Positions 8,202 through 17,792 are shown, counted from the first letter of the stretch. The stretch is 64,000 nucleotides of DNA from Scatosoma sp045576335 (GCA_045576335.1 JAZNGH010000028.1:73172-137171), one strand, 5' to 3'. The notes: generated by a model from the sequence alone, not told the origin. Numbers and translations are program-made.

Positions 8202-9854
8202 TTATTGATAATACCCGCAAACGAAAAGCCATTGGTCGTCCTCCGTTGCGTAGAACGGGGGGTCGTACTGCTCCTCCGCCCAGCCCTTTCCGTCCATAAA
8301 CAACAGTTGGCTGGTGGAATATTTGTGTATAAAATCTCTCAATTCAGGCGTTACGGGGAACGCGCCGTCCTTATTTACGTAATCGTTGTAGCCCTTGATC
8401 CCTATCATTTCCGTCGGGAAGCCGAAAGCTTCGGGCGTTGCCGTGCCGTATACCGAACAAGAGGTCGAATATGCGTAATCGTAGCCCTCTATAACGAGCT
8501 TATAATTCTCCTTACCGCTCGAAACGGTAAGAGCCTTATTGCCCCGATACTCGATATCCACAAACGTCGAATCGCCCATGCCGTTTTGCACGTTGCCGAG
8601 GAAGCGGTTAGGCGAGCTTATTTTCGCGTACAGCACAGGCCCGTAGCCAAAGCCGTAACCGTTCAAGCCGTTGCCCGTATACTTGCTCTCGTCGTAAAGG
8701 TGATAAAAGCCCGTTTCGTCGTTGAGGCGATACATATCCGCGTCAAAGATATTCACGCCACCCTCTTGCCGCTCTGCCCAAGTCCAAGTGCCGCTATTCG
8801 CGCTCAAACCGCTCATATACCCGTCGATATATCTTTCAATATACCCGTTTTGACTGATAAAGCCATGCAGCGTAATGGTGTCGGCAATCTCCTCGTCCGT
8901 CAAGGTGCAAAGCTTGTTAAATTGCGTTTGCAGCGTACTTTCGTCCGCGGTGGGAAGCAGGGTCTTGAATTCGGCGAAACTCAATGCGCTCACGCGCTTC
9001 AATTCCTTGCCCATGACCGCATACAAATCGTCGGGGTGCATCATCGTTGCATTCGGCGCGTTGGTGTTATACCCCAAATCGCCGTTGCGCGCAATCGCAA
9101 AATTGATATAAACGGGGTATTGCGCGTCCTTATGCGTGGCTTGCACGCCGAACGAATACACGTTGCCTATCATATCGTCGGTGATTTTGATCTCGAACTT
9201 GGCGTTGCGGGTATAATCGTTGCAATACGCGCTGCCGTCATCTTGGATATGCGAGAAATATTTTACCGCAAACGTGCCCGTATATATTCGAAGCAAGGGA
9301 TTGATACGGTTTTGCACCGTGTCTACCCAAGTTTCAATCGTATACCAGCCCTCGCGCGTCGGCTCGTACTGATAATACACGACGTCGCTCTCGTCCGCAA
9401 TCTCCACCTGATACACGCCCAGTCTTTGTACGGTGATGCTTTGATACAAGCCCTTACCGTCGCCGCGCGTTTTTACGATGCTGTAAAAATTGATTACGGT
9501 ATCCCTATTTTCGTTGGTCGCGATATAGGCGTTGGGGTTATACGCGTACCCCTCGGGAATACCGATCACCGTGACCTGATAATCCCCGTCCAAGCCCGTT
9601 TTGGTGGCTACGCCGTCCACGAAATCCGCTCGGTAGATATTAAAGCCGTCGCTCCATTGCGCCTGCAAGCCGTCAGTATCCGTATAGTACGCGTTTGCGT
9701 CGTCAAGGCGTAAACGGACGGTGAAAGCGTTTTCGTCACCGCCGCCCAAAGAGGTGTTTCCACCCGTGGAATTATTAATTCCATTATACACCCCGCACGA
9801 GGAAAAAGCAAGCAGAAACAAAGAAAGAATGAAAGAAATCAACGTTTTTTTCAT
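8202..9854 (-). CDS. Surface lipoprotein in the MoxR/VWA operon
   Basis: A 550-residue protein with a lipoprotein signal (C20, FSSC) followed by a Gly/Asn/Ser linker. The early part resembles a carboxypeptidase-regulatory or Ig-like fold (FTVRLRLDDANAYYTDTDG... DGDYQVTVIGIPEGYAYNP). A middle part resembles a pre-peptidase beta-sandwich (YYQYEPTREGWYTIETWVD). No enzyme motif is seen. Its ATG lies 3 bases after the dual-VWA gene stop, so the two are translationally linked. A role as a surface partner of the VWA proteins is inference from context. Confidence 0.85.
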   Translation of the reverse strand: MKKTLISFILSLFLLAFSSCGVYNGINNSTGGNTSLGGGDENAFTVRLRLDDANAYYTDTDGLQAQWSDGFNIYRADFVDGVATKTGLDGDYQVTVIGIPEGYAYNPNAYIATNENRDTVINFYSIVKTRGDGKGLYQSITVQRLGVYQVEIADESDVVYYQYEPTREGWYTIETWVDTVQNRINPLLRIYTGTFAVKYFSHIQDDGSAYCNDYTRNAKFEIKITDDMIGNVYSFGVQATHKDAQYPVYINFAIARNGDLGYNTNAPNATMMHPDDLYAVMGKELKRVSALSFAEFKTLLPTADESTLQTQFNKLCTLTDEEIADTITLHGFISQNGYIERYIDGYMSGLSANSGTWTWAERQEGGVNIFDADMYRLNDETGFYHLYDESKYTGNGLNGYGFGYGPVLYAKISSPNRFLGNVQNGMGDSTFVDIEYRGNKALTVSSGKENYKLVIEGYDYAYSTSCSVYGTATPEAFGFPTEMIGIKGYNDYVNKDGAFPVTPELRDFIHKYSTSQLLFMDGKGWAEEQYDPPFYATEDDQWLFVCGYYQ

Positions 9855-9857
9855 AAT

Positions 9858-12536
9858 TTAGCCTCCTTTTCTGCCGTTTTTACCATTTTTTGGTTTGAAC
9901 AAGCTGACGATATCTTTCCATTGCAGCTTACGCACGATTACGTCGATTACGAACAGCGCAACTGCTGTGATCAGGAACGGAAGCGTGCAATACAGCGTAA
10001 ACGAAGCCACTTCGTTTTCGTCGTTTTTCAGTTCGATTTCGCCCTTTTCGAATACGTTTCCGTTATAGCGCACGACTTGGTGCAAATCGGACGGGTCGTA
10101 AATCGTAAAGCGGTTGTACTCGGGAGAATACGCTACGTCGAAATAGGTCGTTTTTTCAAAACTCTTATTCGCGTACGCGTAGGTGATTTTCACCTCGTAC
10201 TTACCCTCTACGGGCGTTAAAAACGAATAGTAATAATAGGACGCGTCAAAGGCTACCTGCTCGGTGCTCACCGTGCCGTCGGGCGCGGTGATTGTCAAGG
10301 TCGTCGTAGCGTCGGGATTGATTTCCGCGGGCAAAAGCTCGATCGTCGTTCTCGCGCCGTCCGCTTCCACCGAAAGCGTGTACGGCTGGTCCAGCTTTTC
10401 CTTTGGTCTGTTCGTGGCGAACATATTTTTCGCGAACTGCTTGCCGCCGTTCTCTTCCGTCCAGCCCGCAACCCACTCGCCCGTAATCGCGGTCGTCAGC
10501 GTCGATACCCTGCCGTTGCCGTAATTCCAGTAGGCGTAAAGCGGTGCTTCCACCGTGCCGCCGCCCGCTTTGACGTATTCTACGCTCAACACCGTTTCCG
10601 CGCTTGCCTTGGCTTTGCCGTACGCGTAGCCGTTGACGGCGGGCACAGCCGTAACGCCCTCTACGCTATCGTCCGCGGGACGGGCTATTTTGACGGGCGT
10701 TTCGCCCTCGATGATCGAATCGGTCACGTCGTCAGCAACGTCTACGAGCATCAGCTCGTCAAGCGTTTCCACGCTCGTCGCCGAATAGAAATTCCCCGCG
10801 CCCTCCGTCGCGATATCGCCAAGCAGCTTTTCCGCGTCGGAGATAGTATTATCCTCTAATTCGGGCTTGCGCGTGGTGTGAATGACCGAAGTGGGTATGC
10901 CGATCGCCAGCAAATCCTTGGAAATTTGCACCGCGTCGTCAGGCTCGTTGGCGTACGTTTCGCCGTCCGAAATGATAAAGACTTCCTTTCTATCGAAAGC
11001 TTGGTCCTTCATGGCGGTATACGCGTCCTTTAAGCCCTTGCCAAGCATCGTGCCTTGCGTGGGCTGTAAGCCCTCTATCACCGTTTCTTTGAGATACGTT
11101 CTGTGCGCTTCGTCGCCCACCTGCACCGAGGGCTGTTTGATATTCGAAGTCCCCGCAAACTGCACGATGGTTACGTAATCGTCGTCCTGCAACAAATCAA
11201 TCAATTTTTTCGCCGCACGCTTCGCCATCGTCAGCGAAGAGAAATTCTGCATACTGCGCGAGGTGTCGATAACGATACCCAAAAGCTTCGCGTCTTGGTC
11301 GTCGTTCCCGAATTTAACGGGCAGCATATCCGCGAGCCGTTCCAAAACGTCGTCCGTTTTATTTTGTATCTTGGTGTCGCCGATCGTGATAAAGCTCTTG
11401 CCAAAAAAGGAAACCGTTTTATCCACCGCCTCAACGAACGAGGTATAGTTTGCCAGCGTTCTTACGTCGGTGTTACAAAGCACGATTTCGTCGTAACGGC
11501 AAAGCTCCTCTACCGTACAGGGCACGGCGGTCTTGTTGATATACGCGTCCAAAGTCGCGCGCTCGCCGTACAGCTTTTGCGCTTCCGTCAAATCGGCGCG
11601 AGTGGGCGCGATAAACAGCACGCTCACCTTTTCCGCTACGCTTTGCGTAAATTCGTAGCCGTTGTTGTTCAAAAGCTCGTCCTCGTCCTCTTCGCCGCGC
11701 ACGACGATTTCGTAGTGGTTCGTTCCCGCTTCACTCGTATCCAGCTCGAAATTGACGATATTGTAGCCTTGATTGAGTATAATCGCCTTATCTTCCAGCT
11801 TTTCCCCGCCCTTATACAAGGACACGATCACGTTTGCGTCAAAGCTTGCTTGCAGCAGCGCGTCCGCCGTCGTTTCTTGACCGATAAATACCGATTCCGT
11901 AGCCGTAACGCCCGTGATTTGGACTTCCTTTTGCTCGCCCGTGATGTTATCGTCTAAATACATAGCGTCGATATATACGTTGGACGATTTGAGATTTTCA
12001 ATGCAACGAATGAGTGCGTCCGTACCCGCGCTGTCCGTCTGTTTTCCGTCCGTAATCAGCACGATACGGCGAATAACGCCCTCGTCAAAGAGGGTAGCCG
12101 TATATTCCAGTGCGCTCGTAATGTCCGTCGCGCTGTCGTCTACCGTCGCGTTTTTCACACTCTGCGTGGGTTGACCAAGCTCCGTCAAAAGCTGATAATC
12201 CCTCGCAAAGCAAACGACGCCCAGCTCCGCGTTGTCGGGCAACGCGTTTTTGACGTTTCCGATATATTCGTCTACGGTGTCTAAATTCTGCTCCGCGGAA
12301 AACGAAACGTCGGCGACGACGTAGACTTGCGTTTTGGTTATGATTGCGGTTATCTGCATACCCGCCGCCGCCAAGGATACGAGCAGGGAAATAACGATAT
12401 GCAAAATAAACGAGGTCACGACGTGGCCGTTACGGTTTTCCTTGCGGATCGCCCAAATATACGGCGCGATCACGAGCGCAATCAAGGGAATGGCGAGTAA
12501 TAAATAATAGGCGTTATCGAAGCTGATATTTATCAT
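9858..12536 (-). CDS. Membrane protein with two VWA domains
   Basis: An 892-residue protein with two N-terminal membrane helices (about 10-30 and 42-64). VWA domain 1 has a complete MIDAS start DVSFS (76-80) and later ITDG. A middle region (about 300-410) resembles the alpha/beta domain seen in other VWA membrane proteins. VWA domain 2 has DTSRS (424-428) and ISDGE. The protein ends with a beta-sandwich region and a C-terminal helix before a Lys-rich tail. The start chosen is ATG 12536 (MINISFDNAYY): GGTGG lies 7 bases upstream and the ORF overlaps the preceding gene by 23 bases. MIDAS sites bind divalent cations and mediate protein contacts. Two in one polypeptide suggest a scaffold role. 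Confidence 0.88.
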   Translation of the reverse strand: MINISFDNAYYLLLAIPLIALVIAPYIWAIRKENRNGHVVTSFILHIVISLLVSLAAAGMQITAIITKTQVYVVADVSFSAEQNLDTVDEYIGNVKNALPDNAELGVVCFARDYQLLTELGQPTQSVKNATVDDSATDITSALEYTATLFDEGVIRRIVLITDGKQTDSAGTDALIRCIENLKSSNVYIDAMYLDDNITGEQKEVQITGVTATESVFIGQETTADALLQASFDANVIVSLYKGGEKLEDKAIILNQGYNIVNFELDTSEAGTNHYEIVVRGEEDEDELLNNNGYEFTQSVAEKVSVLFIAPTRADLTEAQKLYGERATLDAYINKTAVPCTVEELCRYDEIVLCNTDVRTLANYTSFVEAVDKTVSFFGKSFITIGDTKIQNKTDDVLERLADMLPVKFGNDDQDAKLLGIVIDTSRSMQNFSSLTMAKRAAKKLIDLLQDDDYVTIVQFAGTSNIKQPSVQVGDEAHRTYLKETVIEGLQPTQGTMLGKGLKDAYTAMKDQAFDRKEVFIISDGETYANEPDDAVQISKDLLAIGIPTSVIHTTRKPELEDNTISDAEKLLGDIATEGAGNFYSATSVETLDELMLVDVADDVTDSIIEGETPVKIARPADDSVEGVTAVPAVNGYAYGKAKASAETVLSVEYVKAGGGTVEAPLYAYWNYGNGRVSTLTTAITGEWVAGWTEENGGKQFAKNMFATNRPKEKLDQPYTLSVEADGARTTIELLPAEINPDATTTLTITAPDGTVSTEQVAFDASYYYYSFLTPVEGKYEVKITYAYANKSFEKTTYFDVAYSPEYNRFTIYDPSDLHQVVRYNGNVFEKGEIELKNDENEVASFTLYCTLPFLITAVALFVIDVIVRKLQWKDIVSLFKPKNGKNGRKGG

Positions 12537-14355
12537 AACAATACACCACCCAGTCCGCCGCAAAAAGAAGCAGCAGCACGATAAACAAAATCAAAAGCTC
12601 GTCGTATTTTCCGTCAAAGCCGTTCGCACTTGCCTCGCCTTGCAAGCTGAAATCGGCTTCCGTAACCGACGGTAAACGCTCCGCTTCGGGCAGAGCCGAA
12701 TAGACGTGGAAATACCGCGGCGCGCCCGATACCGTCATGGTAATCTCGTACACGCCTACCTCCTCCAACACGAATTGATTGCTCGCGCCCGTGGAGAGCC
12801 AACGCACGTTGCCCTCGGGCGTGTCGATACGCACCGTTTCGGTGTTGGGCAGGAAATTGAGCGTAAGCGTTTCCCCGCAATCGTAATAGACCTCCTCCAA
12901 AACGTCGGGGAAGGAATATTCCCATAAATTGCTCGTGAGCACTGCGTAATCGGTGAGCAAAGGGAAATTAGAGTTATGCAAGCTGAACGCAAACACCACC
13001 TCGCGGTTGCCGTACTCGTTCGTGCCCGTAAACACCACGGGCTGACCCTTATACGAAAGCAGGGTCGTGAAATTGCGGTACAAGCCGTATTTCATATACT
13101 GGGAAATGGAAATTTCCTCGCCCTGCAAGTTCTTCGTCAGCGTTTTTATCGTGGAAGAAGTGCCCGTCGAAAGGGAAAGCTTCTCCGATTTATCGAATAC
13201 GACCTCGCCCTGCACGCTATATCCCGCGCCCGCCAAGCTACCGTCCAAATTGATGAGCCACACCGCCCCGTCCTTGGGCATACTCGGCGGCGTAAAGCCG
13301 TCGAAAATATACAGACCGTACCCGCTTTTCTCCGTATAATTTTCAGGCGCGATCACCTCGATTTCCGCGCTCCCCACCGCGTCCAAAGCCGATTGCAAAA
13401 AGAACGGCGTTTTACTTACGAGCAGGGTTTTATACGAGTTTTCACTCTTGATATTATACAGCACGCTTTGATTGTCCTGCGGCAAATTGTCGGCGTTTTT
13501 CACCACCGCTTTCAAGGAATAGAAGCTCGTTTCCGTCAGCTCGAAGGAAAATGCGGCGGGCTGTAACCGCGTCACTGCCACCGTCGCATTCGCTACGGGC
13601 GTTTCGCCATCGTCCAAGTACAGCTCGACAGTAAGCTCCGCGTCCGTTTCGTAGGAAAACGCCTCGCCCTGCACCGTCATACCCAGTTGCGAGGAGGTAC
13701 AGGTCAGCGCGGAAACGGCGTAATTGTCTTGCAATGAGCCGAGCTTGATAAGCTGAACGTTGTTCGTCGTTTCGTAGCTTTTATCCGTCAAATAATAGGT
13801 GATAAGCGCGGGATTGTCGTTGAACCGTCCCTGCGCGTAGCCGAGCGCGTCGGCGTGATTTGCCGCCGTAAACGAGCATTTCAAGCCGCTTAAAAGTTGC
13901 AACGCCTCCTCCTTGTCCGTGATGCGTTCAAAAACGAGGCTCGTGCTCTCGCCCGTATAGATAAGGGTATATTCGCTCCCGTCCGTCGCTTCGGAAATTA
14001 CCCTTTCAATCTCCGATTTCGCGCTTGCAAAACGGGTGGTTTCCCCCTCTTGCGTTTGCATACTGCCCGAAGCGTCCAAAATAAAGCAATATTCAAACGC
14101 CTGCCCCTGCAACACGATCACGGGGTGGGCAACGGCAAAGGAAAGCGTCAACACGCAAGCGATTTGCAAGGCAAGGCTGATAATGCCCGCCAGCTTGCTC
14201 AAAGGGTTGCGCTTGCGTAAAAACCGTTCGCTCAATCTCCACAAATAGGTGGAGGGAATGGTTTGCTCGGTGTATTTGTTTTTGATGATATAGATAAGGA
14301 TAAGAACGGGAATCCCGATCAAACCCAAAAGACCCAAGGGATATAAAAATCTCAT
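12514..14355 (-). CDS. BatA-like VWA membrane protein
   Basis: A 613-residue protein. The BatA-type N-terminus (MRFLYPLGLLGLIGIPVLIL) is followed by two helices (3-24 and about 55-80). A VWA domain with MIDAS DASGS (94-98) comes next, then extracellular beta domains, and a C-terminal helix (LLILFIVLLLLFAADW) near the end. The start is ATG 14355, which overlaps the DUF58 stop in an ATGA arrangement. A longer in-frame start at 14451 would overlap that gene by 100 bases and is rejected. BatA/BatB-type proteins work with MoxR ATPases in envelope or stress functions; the specific client here is unknown. Confidence 0.88.
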   Translation of the reverse strand: MRFLYPLGLLGLIGIPVLILIYIIKNKYTEQTIPSTYLWRLSERFLRKRNPLSKLAGIISLALQIACVLTLSFAVAHPVIVLQGQAFEYCFILDASGSMQTQEGETTRFASAKSEIERVISEATDGSEYTLIYTGESTSLVFERITDKEEALQLLSGLKCSFTAANHADALGYAQGRFNDNPALITYYLTDKSYETTNNVQLIKLGSLQDNYAVSALTCTSSQLGMTVQGEAFSYETDAELTVELYLDDGETPVANATVAVTRLQPAAFSFELTETSFYSLKAVVKNADNLPQDNQSVLYNIKSENSYKTLLVSKTPFFLQSALDAVGSAEIEVIAPENYTEKSGYGLYIFDGFTPPSMPKDGAVWLINLDGSLAGAGYSVQGEVVFDKSEKLSLSTGTSSTIKTLTKNLQGEEISISQYMKYGLYRNFTTLLSYKGQPVVFTGTNEYGNREVVFAFSLHNSNFPLLTDYAVLTSNLWEYSFPDVLEEVYYDCGETLTLNFLPNTETVRIDTPEGNVRWLSTGASNQFVLEEVGVYEITMTVSGAPRYFHVYSALPEAERLPSVTEADFSLQGEASANGFDGKYDELLILFIVLLLLFAADWVVYCYDKYQLR

Positions 14356-15236
14356 TTCATTACCCCCAAATCTACCATTTTTCCAAAGAAAATCTCTCCG
14401 ATAGAGTCCTCCGCGGAAGCGAGCAAATAGTCCGCGCCACGCGCAAGACAATAATTGCGTATCCTGTCCGTAGCGTACTGCAACGCTTCCTTATACGCAC
14501 GCGCGATTTCGCGGTCGATATTTTTGCGGTAGCTCTTATTCCCGTCCTCCGAATCGAAGAAGTGCATTTTTCCGCGCGCTTGCGGATTTAACTCCTCTTT
14601 GGACAAAATTTGCACGCAAAAGACGTGACGCTTTTTTTGCGCCAAGTGGTCGATTGCTGCCTCGTAATCGTTGTCCGTCAAGAAGTCGGAAATGAGCACG
14701 GACATACCGTCGCCGTGACCTACCTTGGAGGGCAAAACCGTTTCGCTGATATAGCTGTCCCCCGAAAATTCCACCTCGTTGAGCTTCCCGATTTCCGTGA
14801 TATACGCGTCCTTGCCTACCATACCGCTGATAATTTCGTGTATCTGCTTGTCGCGAATGAGATAAATGGATACCTTATCCATCTCGTGTACGGACAGATA
14901 CGCAATCGTCGCGGCGATACGAAGCGCTTGCTCCGCTTTTTTGCTTTTTCCGTACTCCATAGAACGGCTGGCGTCGATATAGATGCGTGTGTGCATCTGC
15001 CTTTCGTCCAGATAGAGCTTCAAATACAGCTTATCAAAGCGCGCGTAAGCGTTCCAGTCAAGCTTGGTCATATCGTCCCCCGCCGCGTAATCGCGATAAT
15101 CCGCAAATTCGCAAGAAGAACCGTACGTCTTACTTTGGTGATTTCCTCCGAACAATCCGGCAATATTATTTTTTACGAGCGTTTGCAGCATTTCCACCTG
15201 CTGCAAGAACTCTTCGTTGATTACCGATTTATTCAT
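14352..15236 (-). CDS. DUF58 domain protein
   Basis: A 294-residue cytoplasmic protein with the DUF58 signature. Residues about 37-66 carry YGSSCEFADYRDYAAGDDMTK followed by LDWNAYAR. A VWA-like MIDAS motif, DASRS, is at 88-92. DUF58 proteins are almost always encoded next to MoxR ATPases and VWA proteins and are thought to act with them. The start codon overlaps the MoxR stop (TAATG) and its stop overlaps the BatA-like start (ATGA), so translation is coupled on both sides. Confidence 0.92.
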   Translation of the reverse strand: MNKSVINEEFLQQVEMLQTLVKNNIAGLFGGNHQSKTYGSSCEFADYRDYAAGDDMTKLDWNAYARFDKLYLKLYLDERQMHTRIYIDASRSMEYGKSKKAEQALRIAATIAYLSVHEMDKVSIYLIRDKQIHEIISGMVGKDAYITEIGKLNEVEFSGDSYISETVLPSKVGHGDGMSVLISDFLTDNDYEAAIDHLAQKKRHVFCVQILSKEELNPQARGKMHFFDSEDGNKSYRKNIDREIARAYKEALQYATDRIRNYCLARGADYLLASAEDSIGEIFFGKMVDLGVMK

Positions 15237-16216
15237 TATTTACTTGCCTTTTTCGTTTCCTTTATCAGCATTTTGATAACTTCGTCCACGCTCAAACGCT
15301 CGTTGACGGCGTTGTAATTGATTTTAATTCTGTGTCTTAAAACGGGATAAGCAAGCGTTTCGATATCCTCGTAGGATACGTTGAAATTGCCGTTTAACAG
15401 CGCGCGTACCTTTGCCGCCGTAACGAGTGCTTGCGCCGCACGGGGCGACGCGCCGTATTTGATATATTTTTTCGCCGTTTCCGAGGTCTTTTCTATCTCC
15501 GCGTGCGTGTTGGAAACGAGGTTCATCGTAAAACGCAACACCTCGTCGATGACAGGCACTTGCGAAGCAAGCTTTCTCATTTCCAGAATGGTCGCGCCGT
15601 CTACCACCGCTTCCGCCGTTTCCGACATCGTGATTTGCGTCATATTGACGATATTGAGCAATTCCTCTCTGTCGGGGAATTTCATAATCAGCTTGAACAT
15701 AAAACGGTCCATTTGCGCTTCGGGCAAGGGATACGTACCGTCCTGCTCAATGGGGTTTTCCGTCGCAAGCACGAAAAACGGCTCGTCCATTTTATAGCTC
15801 GCGTTGGCGATCGTGACCTTATGCTCCTGCATAACTTCGAGCATTGCCGATTGCGTTTTGGGCGTGGCGCGGTTGATTTCGTCCGCAAGCACGAGGTTTG
15901 CAAAGATAGGACCTTTACGGAATACGGTGTTGAGCTTGCCATTCTCGTCCTTTTCCACGATATTCGTACCCGTTACGTCCGAGGGCATTAAATCGGGCGT
16001 AAACTGAATACGCGAAAAGGGCAGACTCAACGCTTGACCGAGCGAACGCACCAAACGCGTCTTTCCAACGCCGGGCACGCCTTCAAGGAGTACGTTTCCG
16101 CCCGCTACGATGGCTATGAGCACATTGTCGATAATTTCCTCTTGCCCTACGACGTCCTTTTTCAGTTCAAGCTTGATTTTCGCGATTGCTTCGCTGAATT
16201 TCTTAACGGTTTCCAT
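15236..16216 (-). CDS. MoxR family AAA+ ATPase
   Basis: A 326-residue MoxR ATPase. The Walker A GVPGVGKT is at 46-53 and the Walker B LVLADE at 108-113. The typical RIQFTPDLMPSDVTGT and ATENPIEQDGTYPLPEAQMDRF blocks and a lid domain follow. MoxR proteins are AAA+ chaperones that remodel VWA-domain partners, often to insert metals or assemble envelope complexes. The start is ATG 16216 (METVKKF), preceded by AAGGA; an in-frame start further up at 16354 lies inside the previous gene and is rejected. Confidence 0.95.
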   Translation of the reverse strand: METVKKFSEAIAKIKLELKKDVVGQEEIIDNVLIAIVAGGNVLLEGVPGVGKTRLVRSLGQALSLPFSRIQFTPDLMPSDVTGTNIVEKDENGKLNTVFRKGPIFANLVLADEINRATPKTQSAMLEVMQEHKVTIANASYKMDEPFFVLATENPIEQDGTYPLPEAQMDRFMFKLIMKFPDREELLNIVNMTQITMSETAEAVVDGATILEMRKLASQVPVIDEVLRFTMNLVSNTHAEIEKTSETAKKYIKYGASPRAAQALVTAAKVRALLNGNFNVSYEDIETLAYPVLRHRIKINYNAVNERLSVDEVIKMLIKETKKASK

Positions 16217-16232
16217 ATATCTTTTCCTTCCT

Positions 16233-17678
16233 TTAATTTTCTTGATTTTGCGTTCCGTCGAACAACGCGGTAAAGTACGCGTCCAGAATTTTTTGCATTT
16301 CTTCGGATATTTTTCCGTCCGCACGGAGCTGTGTGTACCTTGCGTAATATTCAAACAATAACTCGTCGTCGCCGTACGATTTATGCGTGTTATCGTCGGG
16401 GTCGAAGATTAAATCGTTGCTCCCGAAAATCGTTTCGCCCTCGCCAAGTCCGCCGCCGTTGCCTTTATTGCCGTCCTCTTCCTCGCCGCCAACGCTGTCT
16501 TGCGGCGGCTGGTATTCGCTTTCCAAAATCGGCAAATCCGCCCCCGAAAGTCGGAAAATGGAGATGAGCTGGGTCACCGCGTAATCCTTGACGTCACGGT
16601 TGATTTTCTGTTTCGTGATCTCGCCGCGGATATCCTCCATCGAGGTTGTTATCGTTTGGTCGATTGCCGCGTTCCGTTCCGTTTCGTCCGTCACCGCCGC
16701 CGCGGCGTTCAACGCCGCGGAAAAGGCGGTAAGCTTGGTCACGAACGCTTCCCCGTCCGCCACCGTCGCGTCCCTTATCACAGCGTTCAGCTCGGCGGTA
16801 AAGGCGGGAATGACCGTAGCATATTCCGCCGTTTTGCAGGTCTCGGCAATCCCGAGCATCACCCCGTCCAGCGTGTCCTCGTTGAGCGTACCGATTACGA
16901 TTGCAAGCTTCTTGATTTGCCCGTCCATGCTCGTTTCCAGCGTCAACGCGACCTCTTTTTCGGTGTTCAGCCGTGCGATTTCGCCGTCGATATACCGTAT
17001 GGAGGATACGACCTCCGTTTTCATTACGCTTTCTTTCGTCGTTTCTTTGAGCGTTGCAAGCAAAGCTTGCAAATTCTCCACGATAGGCTCTCGCACAGCC
17101 GCGTTGAGCTTGCTCTCGTCCACGTAGGTTATCAGATTACCCAGCGCGGTTTCCTGCCATTGAGAAAGTACGAACACGTCCGTTGCGGGCGGCTCGTAGG
17201 GCGGATTTTCCTCCGCCTTCGCGGGTACGAAAACAGCCGTCAAAAGAAGCGCAAGCGTGAGCACGGGCAATATTAAATAATACCAAAACGGAACGCCCTT
17301 CAAGAGGCTCGCCGCCTTGCTTTGCAGGGTTTCTTCCGCGTTTTCGCGCTGCATACGCACGATTGCACCGTCGCGGTCGGCAAATTCGATCATGGTTTGC
17401 GCTTTTTCGCCGAGGTGCAAATCCTTATCCAGCTTTTTCGCGACCCCTCTATCGTTTGGACGGAGCAGAAAAAACAGCCCCGCCGTTACGAGCAAAAACG
17501 CGCCTACGCCGATAAGCACGTACCAAAGCGGAAAAAGCTCCACGCCCGATAATTTCAAGCCGAGGAGCAAACCGCCCACGAGCGCGAACGCAAACGCCGC
17601 GCCGAAAAGCACGCTTTTGACAAGGATATCCGCGTATATTTTATTTTTGAATTTTTCAAAACCGATACGTATAGTCAT
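16233..17678 (-). CDS. Membrane protein heading the MoxR/VWA operon
   Basis: A 481-residue protein. Two hydrophobic helices (about 20-42 and 50-72) are followed by a cytoplasmic-type segment (RPNDRGVAKKLDKDLHLGEKAQTMIEFA) and a third helix (about 128-152). A long Ala/Glu/Thr-rich helical extracellular region follows, then a Gly/Glu-rich linker and a C-terminal acidic segment with DDELLFEYYARYTQLRADGKI. The overall plan recalls DUF4175-like membrane proteins found beside MoxR operons, but I cannot assign it firmly. It starts the operon, its mRNA is predicted to be leaderless, and MoxR follows after 16 bases. Confidence 0.82.
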   Translation of the reverse strand: MTIRIGFEKFKNKIYADILVKSVLFGAAFAFALVGGLLLGLKLSGVELFPLWYVLIGVGAFLLVTAGLFFLLRPNDRGVAKKLDKDLHLGEKAQTMIEFADRDGAIVRMQRENAEETLQSKAASLLKGVPFWYYLILPVLTLALLLTAVFVPAKAEENPPYEPPATDVFVLSQWQETALGNLITYVDESKLNAAVREPIVENLQALLATLKETTKESVMKTEVVSSIRYIDGEIARLNTEKEVALTLETSMDGQIKKLAIVIGTLNEDTLDGVMLGIAETCKTAEYATVIPAFTAELNAVIRDATVADGEAFVTKLTAFSAALNAAAAVTDETERNAAIDQTITTSMEDIRGEITKQKINRDVKDYAVTQLISIFRLSGADLPILESEYQPPQDSVGGEEEDGNKGNGGGLGEGETIFGSNDLIFDPDDNTHKSYGDDELLFEYYARYTQLRADGKISEEMQKILDAYFTALFDGTQNQEN

Positions 17679-17686
17679 ACAATTTT

Positions 17687-17716
17687 ATTTTATCACTTTT
17701 ACAGGCTTTTTGTCAA
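17687..17716 (-). promoter_or_regulatory. Promoter of the seven-gene MoxR/VWA operon, probably leaderless
   Basis: Minus strand TTGACA (17711-17716), 18-base spacer, TAAAAT (17687-17692). Only 8 bases separate the -10 from the ATG at 17678, so transcription should begin within about 0-2 bases of the start codon. No SD fits between them. Confidence 0.7.
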
Positions 17717-17734
17717 TGCAAAACGAATTGCAAA

Positions 17735-17781
17735 ATGAAAAAATGCCCGCCGCCCGTGAAAAATCGTTCACGGGCGGCGGG
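17735..17781 (-). terminator. Terminator of the lgt-SHOCT gene
   Basis: A 15-bp GC-rich stem (17746-17760 with 17767-17781) is followed on the minus strand by CATTTTTTC. Confidence 0.9.
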
Positions 17782-17792
17782 AAGCTGCTTCG

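Noticed and set aside
12514..14451. Longer N-terminus of the BatA-like protein starting at 14451
   Set aside because: It would overlap DUF58 by 100 bases and adds an Arg/Trp-rich non-membrane extension; ATG 14355 sits in an ATGA overlap and begins a standard BatA N-terminus.
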